A program made the translations under genes and the position numbers. From contig JAAWIL010000259.1 in the NCBI GenBank assembly GCA_022796315.1, forward strand, positions 1 through 14,747: a stretch of 14,747 nucleotides of DNA. The letters are read 5' to 3'. The DNA is from Oscillibacter sp. (GTDB lineage: Bacteria; Bacillota; Clostridia; Oscillospirales; Oscillospiraceae). A model generated the notes under the pieces. It ran no database searches. It was not told the origin of the DNA and saw only the letters and a list, made by a program, of their open reading frames with translations. Positions 6,711 to 13,266 of this stretch are shown piece by piece; the first letter of the stretch is position 1, and the number at the start of each line of letters is the position of its first letter.

Positions 6711-6755
6711 GATATGGGGGCGCTGGGAAATCCAGCGCCCCCATATCTTGTCCAT
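6711..6755 (+). terminator. Strong hairpin after the membrane-protein gene
   Basis: GATATGGGGGCGCTGG (6711-6726) and CCAGCGCCCCCATATC (6732-6747) form a perfect 16-bp stem with a GAAAT loop. Only a weak T-rich tail (TTGTCCATTT) follows, so termination is likely but not textbook. Confidence 0.65.
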
Positions 6756-6855
6756 TTGAGAACTTTTATGGATCCTTGTTTACGAGGTTTACATAATACG
6801 GTTAACATAATAATTTGACATAATTTCCAAAAAGAAGGTTTTTCTTTGAATATCC

Positions 6856-6884
6856 TTGATAATTCTGGCAAATTGAACTATAGT
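6856..6884 (+). promoter_or_regulatory. Sigma-A-type promoter for spoIIM-xerD
   Basis: TTGATA (6856-6861), 17-nt spacer, TATAGT (6879-6884). It would give a leader of about 70 nt before spoIIM. A vegetative-type promoter suits xerD, which is needed in growing cells, more than spoIIM, which in B. subtilis is made in the mother cell. Confidence 0.65.
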
Positions 6885-6960
6885 AAGAATTAAGAGTTTA
6901 CGTCAACCGGTCTGGAATAAGCCGCCCTGCCGCAGCATAGGATGCGGTGAGGTGAGGCGG

Positions 6961-7575
6961 GTGGACTGGAAAAGAAAAGGGCGCGGGGAAGGACCCTCTC
7001 CGCTGCCGCGGCTGCTGCTGTTGTCGCTGTTCTTTTTGGCAGGTGTAATTTTGGGACAGGTTCTGGCGGGCCGAATCTCGGAGGAGCTCGCCCAGGAGCT
7101 GGTAGAATATCTCCGCTTGTATGTCGCTCTGGAAGGAGAATGCTCTCCCTGGACGGTGCTCTCCGCGCTGGTGCTGTATTTTCGCTATCCACTGCTGGCG
7201 GTGCTGTTGGGTTTTGCCTCCTTGGGGGTGGCGCTGCTGCCGTGTATCACGGTGGCCTTTGGGTTCTTTCTCTCTTTTTCTGTCTGCTGCTTTACGGCGG
7301 CGTTTGGCGAGGGCGGCGTGGTGCTGGCCCTGGCGATTTTGGGGCTGCGGTGTGTGGTCACACTGCCCTGCTATTTTCTCCTGGCAGTTCCTGCCTGGCA
7401 GACCTCAGCGGCTCTGGCGGGCGCCTCCCTGGGACGGCGCTCCGCACCGGTTTATGGGAAGGACTGGTGGCTGCGTCTCGCGGTCTGTGTCGGGATATTG
7501 CTGGCGGGAATGTGTGTGGATCTCTATCTATCGCCGTGGCTGCTTCAGCTGGCGCTGGAGCATGTTCTGGGATGA
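6961..7575 (+). CDS. spoIIM: Stage II sporulation protein M
   Basis: SpoIIM is a membrane protein that, with SpoIIP and SpoIID, drives engulfment of the forespore. The 204-residue product has a short basic N-terminus, one membrane helix near residues 14-37, a polar outside loop, then several hydrophobic segments (SALVLYFRYPLLAVLLGF, LPCITVAFGFFLSF, and a pair ending in LQLALEHVLG), about six in all, typical of the SpoIIM (DUF95) family. GTG 6961 is chosen because GAGGTG (6949-6954) lies 6 nt upstream; GTG 6952 is in frame but would overlap that site. It is 27 nt upstream of xerD, an order also seen in Bacilli, where spoIIM and xerD are near neighbours. A SpoIID-domain gene is about 4 kb upstream, while spoIIP is not in the window. 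Confidence 0.85.
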   Translation: MDWKRKGRGEGPSPLPRLLLLSLFFLAGVILGQVLAGRISEELAQELVEYLRLYVALEGECSPWTVLSALVLYFRYPLLAVLLGFASLGVALLPCITVAFGFFLSFSVCCFTAAFGEGGVVLALAILGLRCVVTLPCYFLLAVPAWQTSAALAGASLGRRSAPVYGKDWWLRLAVCVGILLAGMCVDLYLSPWLLQLALEHVLG

Positions 7576-7602
7576 TCGCTGAAAGGGATGGGAGGCGCTG
7601 AT

Positions 7603-8484
7603 ATGGATGACATTGCACGGTTCGGGGCGTATTTAACGGAAGAGAAGCACGCCTCACAGAATACGGTCAGCTCCTACCTGCGGGATGTCACCCAGTTTGC
7701 GGAGTATCTGCAAACCGCACAGAACTGTGACCTCCAGGCGGCCAGCCGGGAGATGGTACGGAGCTACATGAGCTGGATGCAGGGACGCGGCAAATCCGCC
7801 GCCTCTGTGACGCGCTTCTTGGCCGCCATCAAGTCCTTTTATAACTATCTGATTGCCTGCGGCAGTCTGCTGGCCAACCCCGCCAAGGGGATTACCGCCG
7901 CCAAGGCGGAGCGTAAGTATCCGGAGATCCTCACCAGCAAGGAGGTAGAGCTCTTCCTGGAGCAGCCTCAGTGTGTGGATGCCAAGGGGATTCGGGACCA
8001 CGCCATGCTGGAGCTACTGTACGCCACCGGCATCCGGGTGGGAGAGCTGATCGCCCTGGATGTCTCAGATCTGAACTTCGCCGGCGGCTTCATCCGCTGT
8101 GAGAGCCGGGGAAAAGAGCGGATCATCCCGCTCTATCACGCGGCCGTCAAGGCCCTGCAGGACTATGTAAAAACCGTTCGCCCCCAGTTGGTCGCGGACG
8201 GGACGGAGGCCGCCCTCTTTGTGAACATGAACGGGGAGCGCATGAGCCGCCAGGGGTTCTGGAAGATCATTAAGTTCTACCAGGAGAAGGCGGGTATCCA
8301 AAAGGACATCACGCCCCATACCCTGCGCCATTCCTTCGCGGTCCATCTGCTGGAAAACGGCGCGGATCTGCGCTCCATTCAGGAGATGCTGGGACATGCG
8401 GATATCTCCTCCACGCAGATTTACGCCCGCGTGGTGAAGCGGCAGCTGAAGGATGTGTATCAGAAAGCGCATCCGCGCGCTTAG
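7603..8484 (+). CDS. xerD: Site-specific tyrosine recombinase XerD
   Basis: XerD, usually with XerC, resolves chromosome dimers at dif. The 293-residue protein has an N-terminal SAM-like DNA-binding domain (about 1-90, with the TVSSYLRDVTQFAEYL pattern) and a catalytic domain with all expected residues: R145 (ATGIRVGEL), K171 (SRGKER), H239 and R242 (HTLRH), H265 (LGHADISSTQIY) and nucleophile Y274. Spacing matches E. coli XerD closely. ATG 7603 has GGGAGG (7590-7595) with 7-nt spacing; ATG 7588 overlaps that site and is rejected. The gene is followed by a clean terminator. The chromosomal setting with spoIIM, and absence of attachment repeats or phage genes, argues for a housekeeping Xer enzyme rather than an integrase. 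Confidence 0.93.
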   Translation: MDDIARFGAYLTEEKHASQNTVSSYLRDVTQFAEYLQTAQNCDLQAASREMVRSYMSWMQGRGKSAASVTRFLAAIKSFYNYLIACGSLLANPAKGITAAKAERKYPEILTSKEVELFLEQPQCVDAKGIRDHAMLELLYATGIRVGELIALDVSDLNFAGGFIRCESRGKERIIPLYHAAVKALQDYVKTVRPQLVADGTEAALFVNMNGERMSRQGFWKIIKFYQEKAGIQKDITPHTLRHSFAVHLLENGADLRSIQEMLGHADISSTQIYARVVKRQLKDVYQKAHPRA

Positions 8485-8534
8485 GACAAGGGGGCGCTAA
8501 GGCGCTGTGCGCTCTGATCAAAAGGACACACTGG

Positions 8535-8562
8535 ACAGCACGGCGTCGCCGTGCTGTTTTTT
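8535..8562 (+). terminator. Intrinsic terminator after xerD
   Basis: ACAGCACGGC (8535-8544) and GCCGTGCTGT (8548-8557) form a 10-bp stem with a GTC loop, followed by T-run 8557-8562. Confidence 0.9.
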
Positions 8563-8587
8563 CGTTTGGAAAATTTTTTTCTGATTC

Positions 8588-8617
8588 GCAAACAAACTCC
8601 GCTTCTGCGGGCTCTAA
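8588..8617 (+). promoter_or_regulatory. Possible ECF-type autoregulatory promoter
   Basis: GCAAAC (8588-8593), 18 nt, CTCTAA (8612-8617) loosely resembles an AAC-type -35 and a CGTCTA-type -10 as used by SigV-like ECF factors. Start of transcription would be near 8624, just upstream of the AGGAGGG ribosome binding site at 8629-8635. No good sigma-A promoter is visible in this gap. The match is partial and the call tentative. Confidence 0.25.
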
Positions 8618-8641
8618 CAGGTGAAGAGAGGAGGGAGGCAT

Positions 8642-9115
8642 TTGGAGAGGGAGGAATTTGCCGTCAGAGTGGAGGCCTTGAAGGGCCAGCTGTACCGCAC
8701 GGCGCGGCTCTACCTGGGCAGCGAGGCCGATGCCCTGGAGGCCGTGGATGAGGCGGTCTATCAGGCCTTGCGGGCCCTGGGAACGCTGCGGCAGCCGGAG
8801 TTCTTTGAGACCTGGATGACCCGGATTCTCATCAATGTGTGCCGTCGGGAGCTGCGCCGCAGGAAGCGTTTGATGGGAGAGGAGGCTCTTCCGGAGTCCG
8901 CGGGACCGGACGTATATGACGCCCTGCCCCTAAAGGAGGCGGTCCGCCGCCTGCCGGAGGCGCTGCGGCAGGTCGTGATTCTGCGGTTTTTCGCCGGGTA
9001 CACCCAGGCGGAGACCGCCGCCGTCCTGGAACTCCCCCAGGGGACCGTGGCCACCCGGCAGCGCCGGGCCCTGGAGCTTCTGCGGCTGGAATTAGAAGAG
9101 GAGGGAACCCTATGA
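8642..9115 (+). CDS. ECF-family RNA polymerase sigma factor
   Basis: The 157-residue protein has the two-domain ECF layout: region 2 (about 33-77, including EFFETWMTRILINVCRRELR) and region 4 with helix-turn-helix (about 103-150, LPEALRQVVILRFFAGYTQAETAAVLELPQGTVATRQRRAL). It should direct polymerase to a small regulon, typically cell-envelope or stress genes. The closest remembered type is SigV-like (ECF30), because such factors pair with DUF4179-type partners; the group is inferred. The TTG start at 8642 is 7 nt from AGGAGG (8629-8634); a GTG at 8621 would precede that site and has none of its own. The stop overlaps the next start as ATGA, indicating translational coupling with the partner. 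Confidence 0.88.
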   Translation: MEREEFAVRVEALKGQLYRTARLYLGSEADALEAVDEAVYQALRALGTLRQPEFFETWMTRILINVCRRELRRRKRLMGEEALPESAGPDVYDALPLKEAVRRLPEALRQVVILRFFAGYTQAETAAVLELPQGTVATRQRRALELLRLELEEEGTL

Positions 9116-10482
9116 ATCGCAAGGAGGAATATGAGGCGCTGCGGCTGGAACTGGAAGCCCTGCCGGAGGAACTGGGGGGTACGGTGGACCGGGCGCTGGC
9201 AAAACGGTCCGCTTCCCGGCGGAAATGGCGGATTTTCGGAGGCTCTGCCGCAGGGATGGCCGCCTGCTTCGCCTGTTTTGTGCTCCTGGTGAACCTGTCT
9301 GTGCCCTTTGCCATGGCCTGTGGGCGGGTTCCCTGGCTGCGGGAGCTTGCTAAGGCGGTGGCCTTCTCGCCGTCCCTCTCTGCTGCGGTGGAGAATGAGT
9401 ATGTCCAGCCTATCGGCGAAACGAAGAGCGAGGGCGGCATCACCGTCACGGTGGAGTACGTCATTGTGGACCGCAAGCAGCTGAATATCTTCTACACGGC
9501 CCAGTTCCCGGAGGAGCAGACGCTGTATGTGGATTACGACTATGAATTGGATGATCTCCATAGCTGGGCGGGTTCCTCCGGCAGCGCCCAGCTGACCAGC
9601 GGGGAACTGACGCAGATCAAGCTGGAGTTTGTGGAGAGTGATGTGCCTGCCTCTTTGGGCGTGCGCTTTGGGTTCTACGACGAGAAGGCCCGGAGGGAGG
9701 CGGAGCCGGACCAGGACACTGCGGAGATGCCGGAGTACCGGGAGCCGGACTTTCTGGCGGAGATCCCCTTCCAACTGGAGTTCGATCCCTACTACACCGC
9801 CCAGGGGGAGATCATCCCCGTGGACACCGCGTTCACCCTGGACGGTCAGCGCCTCACCTTGACGGAGGTGGAGCTGTATCCCACCCACCTCCGGGTCAAC
9901 CTGGAGGCCGATGCCGGCAACACCGCCGGTTTGGCGGGATTGGAGCTGTACCTGGAGAACGAGTACGGAGAGCGGTTTGAACGTCCCGGCGGGATCACCG
10001 CTATGGGTGACCCTGAGGGAGAGGGAATGGCTACCTTCTGGCTGGACAGCACCTTTTTCAGCCAAGGGGAACATCTGACACTCTATATCACCCAGGCCAA
10101 ATGGAAGGACAAGGACGCCCCCAGAGTGCGGCTAAACCTGCCGGAAGGCACTGCGGAGAATCTCCCTCAGGGTGTCAGTCTGCTCACAACGGAGCGGCGG
10201 GACGGCAGTTGGAGGGTGGTTTTCCTGGAGAAGATTGGAACACCAGGCAATCTGATGAGCTGTCATGGTTTCTGGGATGAGGACGGAAAGCACTACGACA
10301 TCTGGCAGAGCGGCTCCCGCCTCAGCTATCGGGACCCGGAGACGGGGGAGTGGATCGAGGAGGAGGGGACTTCTACGGAGGATTTCGCCCTGAGCGGCTT
10401 CTCCGGCAGCGTGGTCTATCTGGAGCCCACCCACAACCGGGCCACGCACTTCGACGTGCCTGTCGCCATTCCCATCAAGTAG
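9112..10482 (+). CDS. DUF4179-type membrane protein, probable anti-sigma factor
   Basis: The 456-residue protein has a charged cytoplasmic N-terminus (1-40, with a KRSASRRKWR anchor), one membrane helix (about 43-62) and a large outside region of mainly beta-type sequence. The segment just after the membrane (about 70-135, VPWLRELAKAVAFSPSLS, then GGITVTVEYVIVDRKQLNIFYTAQ) fits the DUF4179 family; the remainder looks like one or two Ig-like beta domains of the sort found with it. Such proteins commonly follow ECF sigma genes and hold the sigma factor at the membrane until an envelope signal arrives. The ATGA overlap with the sigma gene supports partnership. The N-terminus lacks the HxxxCxxC zinc anti-sigma motif. 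No target gene is next to it; a terminator follows directly. Confidence 0.8.
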   Translation: MNRKEEYEALRLELEALPEELGGTVDRALAKRSASRRKWRIFGGSAAGMAACFACFVLLVNLSVPFAMACGRVPWLRELAKAVAFSPSLSAAVENEYVQPIGETKSEGGITVTVEYVIVDRKQLNIFYTAQFPEEQTLYVDYDYELDDLHSWAGSSGSAQLTSGELTQIKLEFVESDVPASLGVRFGFYDEKARREAEPDQDTAEMPEYREPDFLAEIPFQLEFDPYYTAQGEIIPVDTAFTLDGQRLTLTEVELYPTHLRVNLEADAGNTAGLAGLELYLENEYGERFERPGGITAMGDPEGEGMATFWLDSTFFSQGEHLTLYITQAKWKDKDAPRVRLNLPEGTAENLPQGVSLLTTERRDGSWRVVFLEKIGTPGNLMSCHGFWDEDGKHYDIWQSGSRLSYRDPETGEWIEEEGTSTEDFALSGFSGSVVYLEPTHNRATHFDVPVAIPIK

Positions 10483-10488
10483 TATTGG

Positions 10489-10518
10489 AAAAGAGCGCCC
10501 ACCTGGGCGCTCTTTTTT
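10489..10518 (+). terminator. Intrinsic terminator after the anti-sigma gene
   Basis: AAAAGAGCGCCC (10489-10500) pairs with GGGCGCTCTTTT (10505-10516) around an ACCT loop and runs into TTTTTT (10513-10518). Confidence 0.92.
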
Positions 10519-10522
10519 CTGG

Positions 10523-10551
10523 TTGCGCTTTTTCCTAATATTTGCTATACT
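10523..10551 (+). promoter_or_regulatory. Extended -10 promoter for the ruv operon
   Basis: TTGCGC (10523-10528), 17-nt spacer, TGC before TATACT (10546-10551), an extended -10. It starts right after the preceding terminator and leaves a leader of about 25 nt before ruvC. No SOS/LexA box (GAAC-type) is evident overlapping it. Confidence 0.72.
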
Positions 10552-10581
10552 AGAAAAATGTGAAATCGAAAGGGGACCCCT

Positions 10582-11091
10582 ATGCGGATCTTAGGCATTG
10601 ATCCCGGCTATGCCACCATTGGCTTTGGCCTGGTCACGTCGGAGCGGGCGCAAGTTCATATGGAGACCTATGGCGCCATCACCACACCGGCAGGGCTGCC
10701 CCTCAGCCGCCGCCTCTACCAGATCGGCGTGGATATGGAGGACCTGATCGGCCAGCTGAAGCCAGATGTGATTGCTGTGGAGGAGCTGTTCTTTAACACC
10801 AACATCACTACCGGCATCGCCGTGGCCCACGGCCGGGGCGTCATTCTGTACGCCGCCGAGCACTGCGGCATTCCCCTCTATGAATATACACCCTCCCAGG
10901 TCAAGCTGGCGGTCACCGGCTACGGCAAGGCGGAGAAGCGCCAGGTGATGGACATGACCAAGCGGCTCTTGAAGCTGAAGGCCGTCCCCCGGCCGGACGA
11001 TGCCGCGGACGCCCTGGCCCTGGCGCTGTGCCATGCCAGAAGCGCCACCTCACGGCTGCCGCACTCCTCCACCGTGCGGGAGACCATCTGA
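10582..11091 (+). CDS. ruvC: Holliday junction endonuclease RuvC
   Basis: RuvC is the dimeric nuclease that cuts Holliday junctions with the RuvAB motor. The 169-residue protein has all four expected acidic metal ligands: D7 (MRILGIDPG), E67 (AVEELFFNTN), and D140/D143 in RPDDAADALALAL. The length is typical. The ATG at 10582 follows AGGGGA (10571-10576) by 5 nt. It is the first gene of a ruvC-ruvA-small gene-ruvB unit; the presence of ruvC is normal for Clostridia (Bacilli use RecU instead). A short GC hairpin (11095-11113) follows in the 75-nt gap before ruvA but lacks a T-run. Confidence 0.96.
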   Translation: MRILGIDPGYATIGFGLVTSERAQVHMETYGAITTPAGLPLSRRLYQIGVDMEDLIGQLKPDVIAVEELFFNTNITTGIAVAHGRGVILYAAEHCGIPLYEYTPSQVKLAVTGYGKAEKRQVMDMTKRLLKLKAVPRPDDAADALALALCHARSATSRLPHSSTVRETI

Positions 11092-11094
11092 CGC

Positions 11095-11113
11095 CGGGGG
11101 AGGCGGGCCCCCG
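11095..11113 (+). repeat. Short hairpin between ruvC and ruvA
   Basis: CGGGGG (11095-11100) pairs with CCCCCG (11108-11113) around a 7-nt loop. No T-run follows, so it may act as an RNA processing or stabilising hairpin within the ruv transcript rather than as a terminator. Confidence 0.4.
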
Positions 11114-11166
11114 TAACACGGCGCACCCTCGGATCTCAACATCTGTCAGGAACAGGAGACGTTTGC

Positions 11167-11772
11167 ATGTTCTACTATCTCGATGGCACAGTGGCAGAGC
11201 TCCTGCCGTATCTGGCGGTCATAGACTGCGGCGGCGTGGGTTATGCCTGCAAGACCACCAACCATACCCTTTCCTCGCTGAAAAAGGGCCAGCGGGGACG
11301 GCTCTACACCTATCTGAACGTGGGAGAGGATCTCTTTGACCTCTATGGCTTTGCCACCCAGAACGAGCTGAACAGCTTCAAGCTGTTGATCGGCGTCTCT
11401 GGTGTGGGCCCCAAGGCGGCGCTGGCCATTTTGTCCTCCGGCACACCGGAGAGTCTGGCTATGGCCATTGTCACCGGCGACGAGAAGTCTCTGACGGCGG
11501 CGCCTGGCGTAGGGAAGAAGATCGCTCAGCGGATTATTCTGGAGCTGAAGGACAAAATGACCCGGGAGAGCGGCGGCAGTCTGGACTTCTCCGGCGGTAT
11601 GGGTGCGCCTGCACCGGCGATGTTCGCCAGTAAGGCCGGCGAGGCGGCGCAGGCCTTGGCTGTGCTGGGGTATTCCAGCCAGGAGGTCTCCGCAGCCCTG
11701 AAGGGCATTGACGTAGAGAGTCTGCCCCTGGAGGAGATCATCCGCCAGAGTCTGAAAAAAATGGTCAAATAA
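11167..11772 (+). CDS. ruvA: Holliday junction branch migration subunit RuvA
   Basis: RuvA binds the four-way junction as a tetramer and loads RuvB. The 201-residue protein shows the OB-fold N-domain (1-62) ending in GEDLFDLYGF with the acidic pin E54-D55, two helix-hairpin-helix motifs (LIGVSGVGPKAALAIL at about 74-89, and LTAAPGVGKKIAQRIILELK at about 109-128), a flexible linker (about 135-155) and the C-terminal RuvB-binding domain (about 157-201, ALAVLGYSSQEVSAALKGI). GGAG at 11155-11158 is 8 nt from ATG 11167. The gap to the next gene is 71 nt. Confidence 0.96.
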   Translation: MFYYLDGTVAELLPYLAVIDCGGVGYACKTTNHTLSSLKKGQRGRLYTYLNVGEDLFDLYGFATQNELNSFKLLIGVSGVGPKAALAILSSGTPESLAMAIVTGDEKSLTAAPGVGKKIAQRIILELKDKMTRESGGSLDFSGGMGAPAPAMFASKAGEAAQALAVLGYSSQEVSAALKGIDVESLPLEEIIRQSLKKMVK

Positions 11773-11843
11773 CGTTCGGTCCAGCCCTGCTGCCATACAG
11801 GCAGGCGGCCGGTTTTACGGAAGCGGAGAGAGGAGATACCGCC

Positions 11844-12071
11844 ATGGATCTTTCTACTGTGAGTTTTCTGTCCTTCCTCGGCAGCACATTTATGCTCTAC
11901 CGGTTTTCCAGGCACAGCCGCTTTTTAGCCCAGAGCTGGAAGCTGACCCCGGAAGAGGCGGAGCGGTACCAGGTGCGGGCACGGTCCGCGCTGATCTGCG
12001 CAGGCGTGTTCATGGTGATCTGCGTTGCCGCGCTCCTGCTGTCTATTATACTATATGTAATCAACCACTGA
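11844..12071 (+). CDS. Small two-helix membrane protein between ruvA and ruvB
   Basis: I do not recognise this 75-residue protein. It has a hydrophobic N-terminal segment (about 4-19), a basic/polar middle with LTPEEAERYQVRARS, and a strong C-terminal membrane helix (about 49-72, ALICAGVFMVICVAALLLSIIL). A good ribosome binding site (AGAGGAGA) lies about 8 nt before ATG 11844, and its stop is 18 nt before the ruvB start, so it is very likely a translated operon member. Nothing in the sequence links it to recombination; it may simply ride in the operon. Coding bias and composition match the neighbours. Confidence 0.72.
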   Translation: MDLSTVSFLSFLGSTFMLYRFSRHSRFLAQSWKLTPEEAERYQVRARSALICAGVFMVICVAALLLSIILYVINH

Positions 12072-12089
12072 CGCCTGGGAGGGAATGGC

Positions 12090-13154
12090 TTGAGCATTGA
12101 TTATGGAAATGACATCTATGAAGAGCCCCTGGTAGCCAAAACCTTTCTGCAGGAGGACGTACAGGAGGGGTCCCTGCGGCCCAGGACGCTTCAGGACTAT
12201 ATCGGCCAGGAGAAGGTCAAGGAAAACCTCTCGGTTTTCATCCAGGCGGCCAGGAAGCGGGAGGAGTCCCTGGACCATGTGCTGCTTCACGGGCCTCCGG
12301 GCCTGGGCAAGACCACGCTGGCGGGGATCATTGCCCAGGAGATGGGGGTCAATATCCGCATCACCTCCGGGCCCGCCATTGAAAAGCCCGGCGACCTGGC
12401 GGCGCTTTTGACGAATCTGAACGAGGGAGACATCCTCTTTGTGGATGAGATCCATCGGCTGAACCGGTCGGTGGAGGAGATTCTGTATCCCGCCATGGAG
12501 GACTATGTCTTGGACATCATCGTAGGCAAGGGGCCCTCCGCCAACTCCATCCGGCTGGACCTTCCCCGGTTTACGCTGATCGGCGCTACCACCCGGTCCG
12601 GACAGCTGTCCGCGCCGCTTCGGGACCGCTTCGGCGTCACGCTGCGCCTGGAGCTGTACACTCCGGAGGAGCTGGCACAGATCGTCTCCCGGTCCTCTGG
12701 GATTCTGGGCGTGGAGATCGTGGCGGAGGGGGCCTATGAGATTGCCCGCCGTAGCCGGGGAACTCCCCGAATTGCCAACCGGATGCTCCGCCGGGTCCGG
12801 GATTTTGCCCAGGTGAAGGCCGATGGCGTCATTACCCAGGAGGTGGCGGACCAGTCGCTCTGCGCGCTGGAGATCGACCATTTGGGCCTGGACCCCATCG
12901 ACCGGCGGATGCTGGGCGCCATCATTCGGAATTACGGCGGAGGCCCCGTGGGGCTGGAGACGCTGGCCGCGACCATCGGTGAGGAGGCCGTCACGCTGGA
13001 GGACGTCTATGAGCCCTATCTCATGCAGCTGGGATTTCTGACCAGAACGCCCAGGGGGCGGTGCGTTACCCAGCTGGCTTATCGGCATCTGCACCTCCCA
13101 ATACCCGGCGGAAACACGGATCTGGAGGCCATGGAACAGCTGGAGCTGTTATGA
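12090..13154 (+). CDS. ruvB: Holliday junction branch migration ATPase RuvB
   Basis: RuvB is the hexameric AAA+ motor that drives branch migration on RuvA-bound junctions. The 354-residue protein has the N-terminal SLRPRTLQDYIGQEKVKENL signature, Walker A GPPGLGKT (68-75), Walker B with DEIHRL (119-124), sensor 1 GATTRSG, the arginine-finger region APLRDRFG, sensor 2 GTPRIANRMLRR, and a C-terminal winged helix (GLDPIDRRMLGAII onward). The start is TTG 12090, set by GGGAGG (12077-12082) with 7-nt spacing; no in-frame ATG lies near. The C-terminus is slightly longer than usual. Its stop overlaps an ATG of a possible tiny frame (ATGA at 13151). Confidence 0.96.
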   Translation: MSIDYGNDIYEEPLVAKTFLQEDVQEGSLRPRTLQDYIGQEKVKENLSVFIQAARKREESLDHVLLHGPPGLGKTTLAGIIAQEMGVNIRITSGPAIEKPGDLAALLTNLNEGDILFVDEIHRLNRSVEEILYPAMEDYVLDIIVGKGPSANSIRLDLPRFTLIGATTRSGQLSAPLRDRFGVTLRLELYTPEELAQIVSRSSGILGVEIVAEGAYEIARRSRGTPRIANRMLRRVRDFAQVKADGVITQEVADQSLCALEIDHLGLDPIDRRMLGAIIRNYGGGPVGLETLAATIGEEAVTLEDVYEPYLMQLGFLTRTPRGRCVTQLAYRHLHLPIPGGNTDLEAMEQLELL

Positions 13155-13249
13155 TTGGATACAAAGGTGATGCAATTTTTATGAAATTGCTAAAATTATT
13201 AGTTTTTTTTCAGGGAATTTTGATATTTTGCTTGACAATTCACGGTTAA
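13151..13249 (+). CDS. Possible small hydrophobic peptide after ruvB
   Basis: A 32-codon frame starts with ATG overlapping the ruvB stop (ATGA), or with an internal ATG at 13181 preceded by AAAGGTGA (13163-13170). The shorter form is 22 residues: MKLLKLLVFFQGILIF followed by CLTIHG, i.e. two lysines then a membrane-like helix. The stop lies between the -35 and -10 of the sigH promoter. The region is AT-rich, which favours hydrophobic codons by chance, so this is only a candidate. Confidence 0.2.
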   Translation: MIGYKGDAIFMKLLKLLVFFQGILIFCLTIHG

Positions 13250-13261
13250 GACAGGTATAAT
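13232..13261 (+). promoter_or_regulatory. Near-consensus sigma-A promoter for sigH
   Basis: A perfect TTGACA (13232-13237), 18-nt spacer and perfect TATAAT (13256-13261). Its expected transcription start (about 13267-13269) falls on the sigH ATG itself, so the mRNA should have essentially no leader. Confidence 0.85.
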
Positions 13262-13266
13262 ACAAC

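Larger units (their letters stand above)
6611..6960. other. 350-nt gap with hairpins, AT-rich stretch and promoter
   Basis: No gene is visible on either strand. The left part is GC-rich with a partly self-complementary stretch (about 6640-6707) and a perfect 16-bp terminator hairpin (6711-6747). From about 6750 to 6900 the sequence becomes very AT-rich and contains a TTGACA at 6815-6820 without a suitable -10, then a good promoter at 6856-6884. The last 60 bases form the spoIIM leader. It separates the yajC unit from the spoIIM-xerD unit. Confidence 0.6.

Noticed and set aside
6792..6812. CATAATA elements as sigma-F/G -10 boxes
   Set aside because: No matching -35 at the right distance; AT-rich DNA makes such matches likely by chance.
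7603..8484. Tyrosine recombinase as a phage or integron integrase
   Set aside because: XerD-like length and residue spacing, spoIIM neighbour, and no attachment repeats or phage genes in the window.
8761..10074. Long minus-strand frame across the sigma and anti-sigma genes
   Set aside because: Spans two well-supported coupled plus-strand genes; no ribosome binding site or motifs.
12051..13094. Minus-strand frame antisense to ruvB
   Set aside because: ruvB carries intact Walker and arginine-finger motifs; the antisense frame is a codon-bias shadow.
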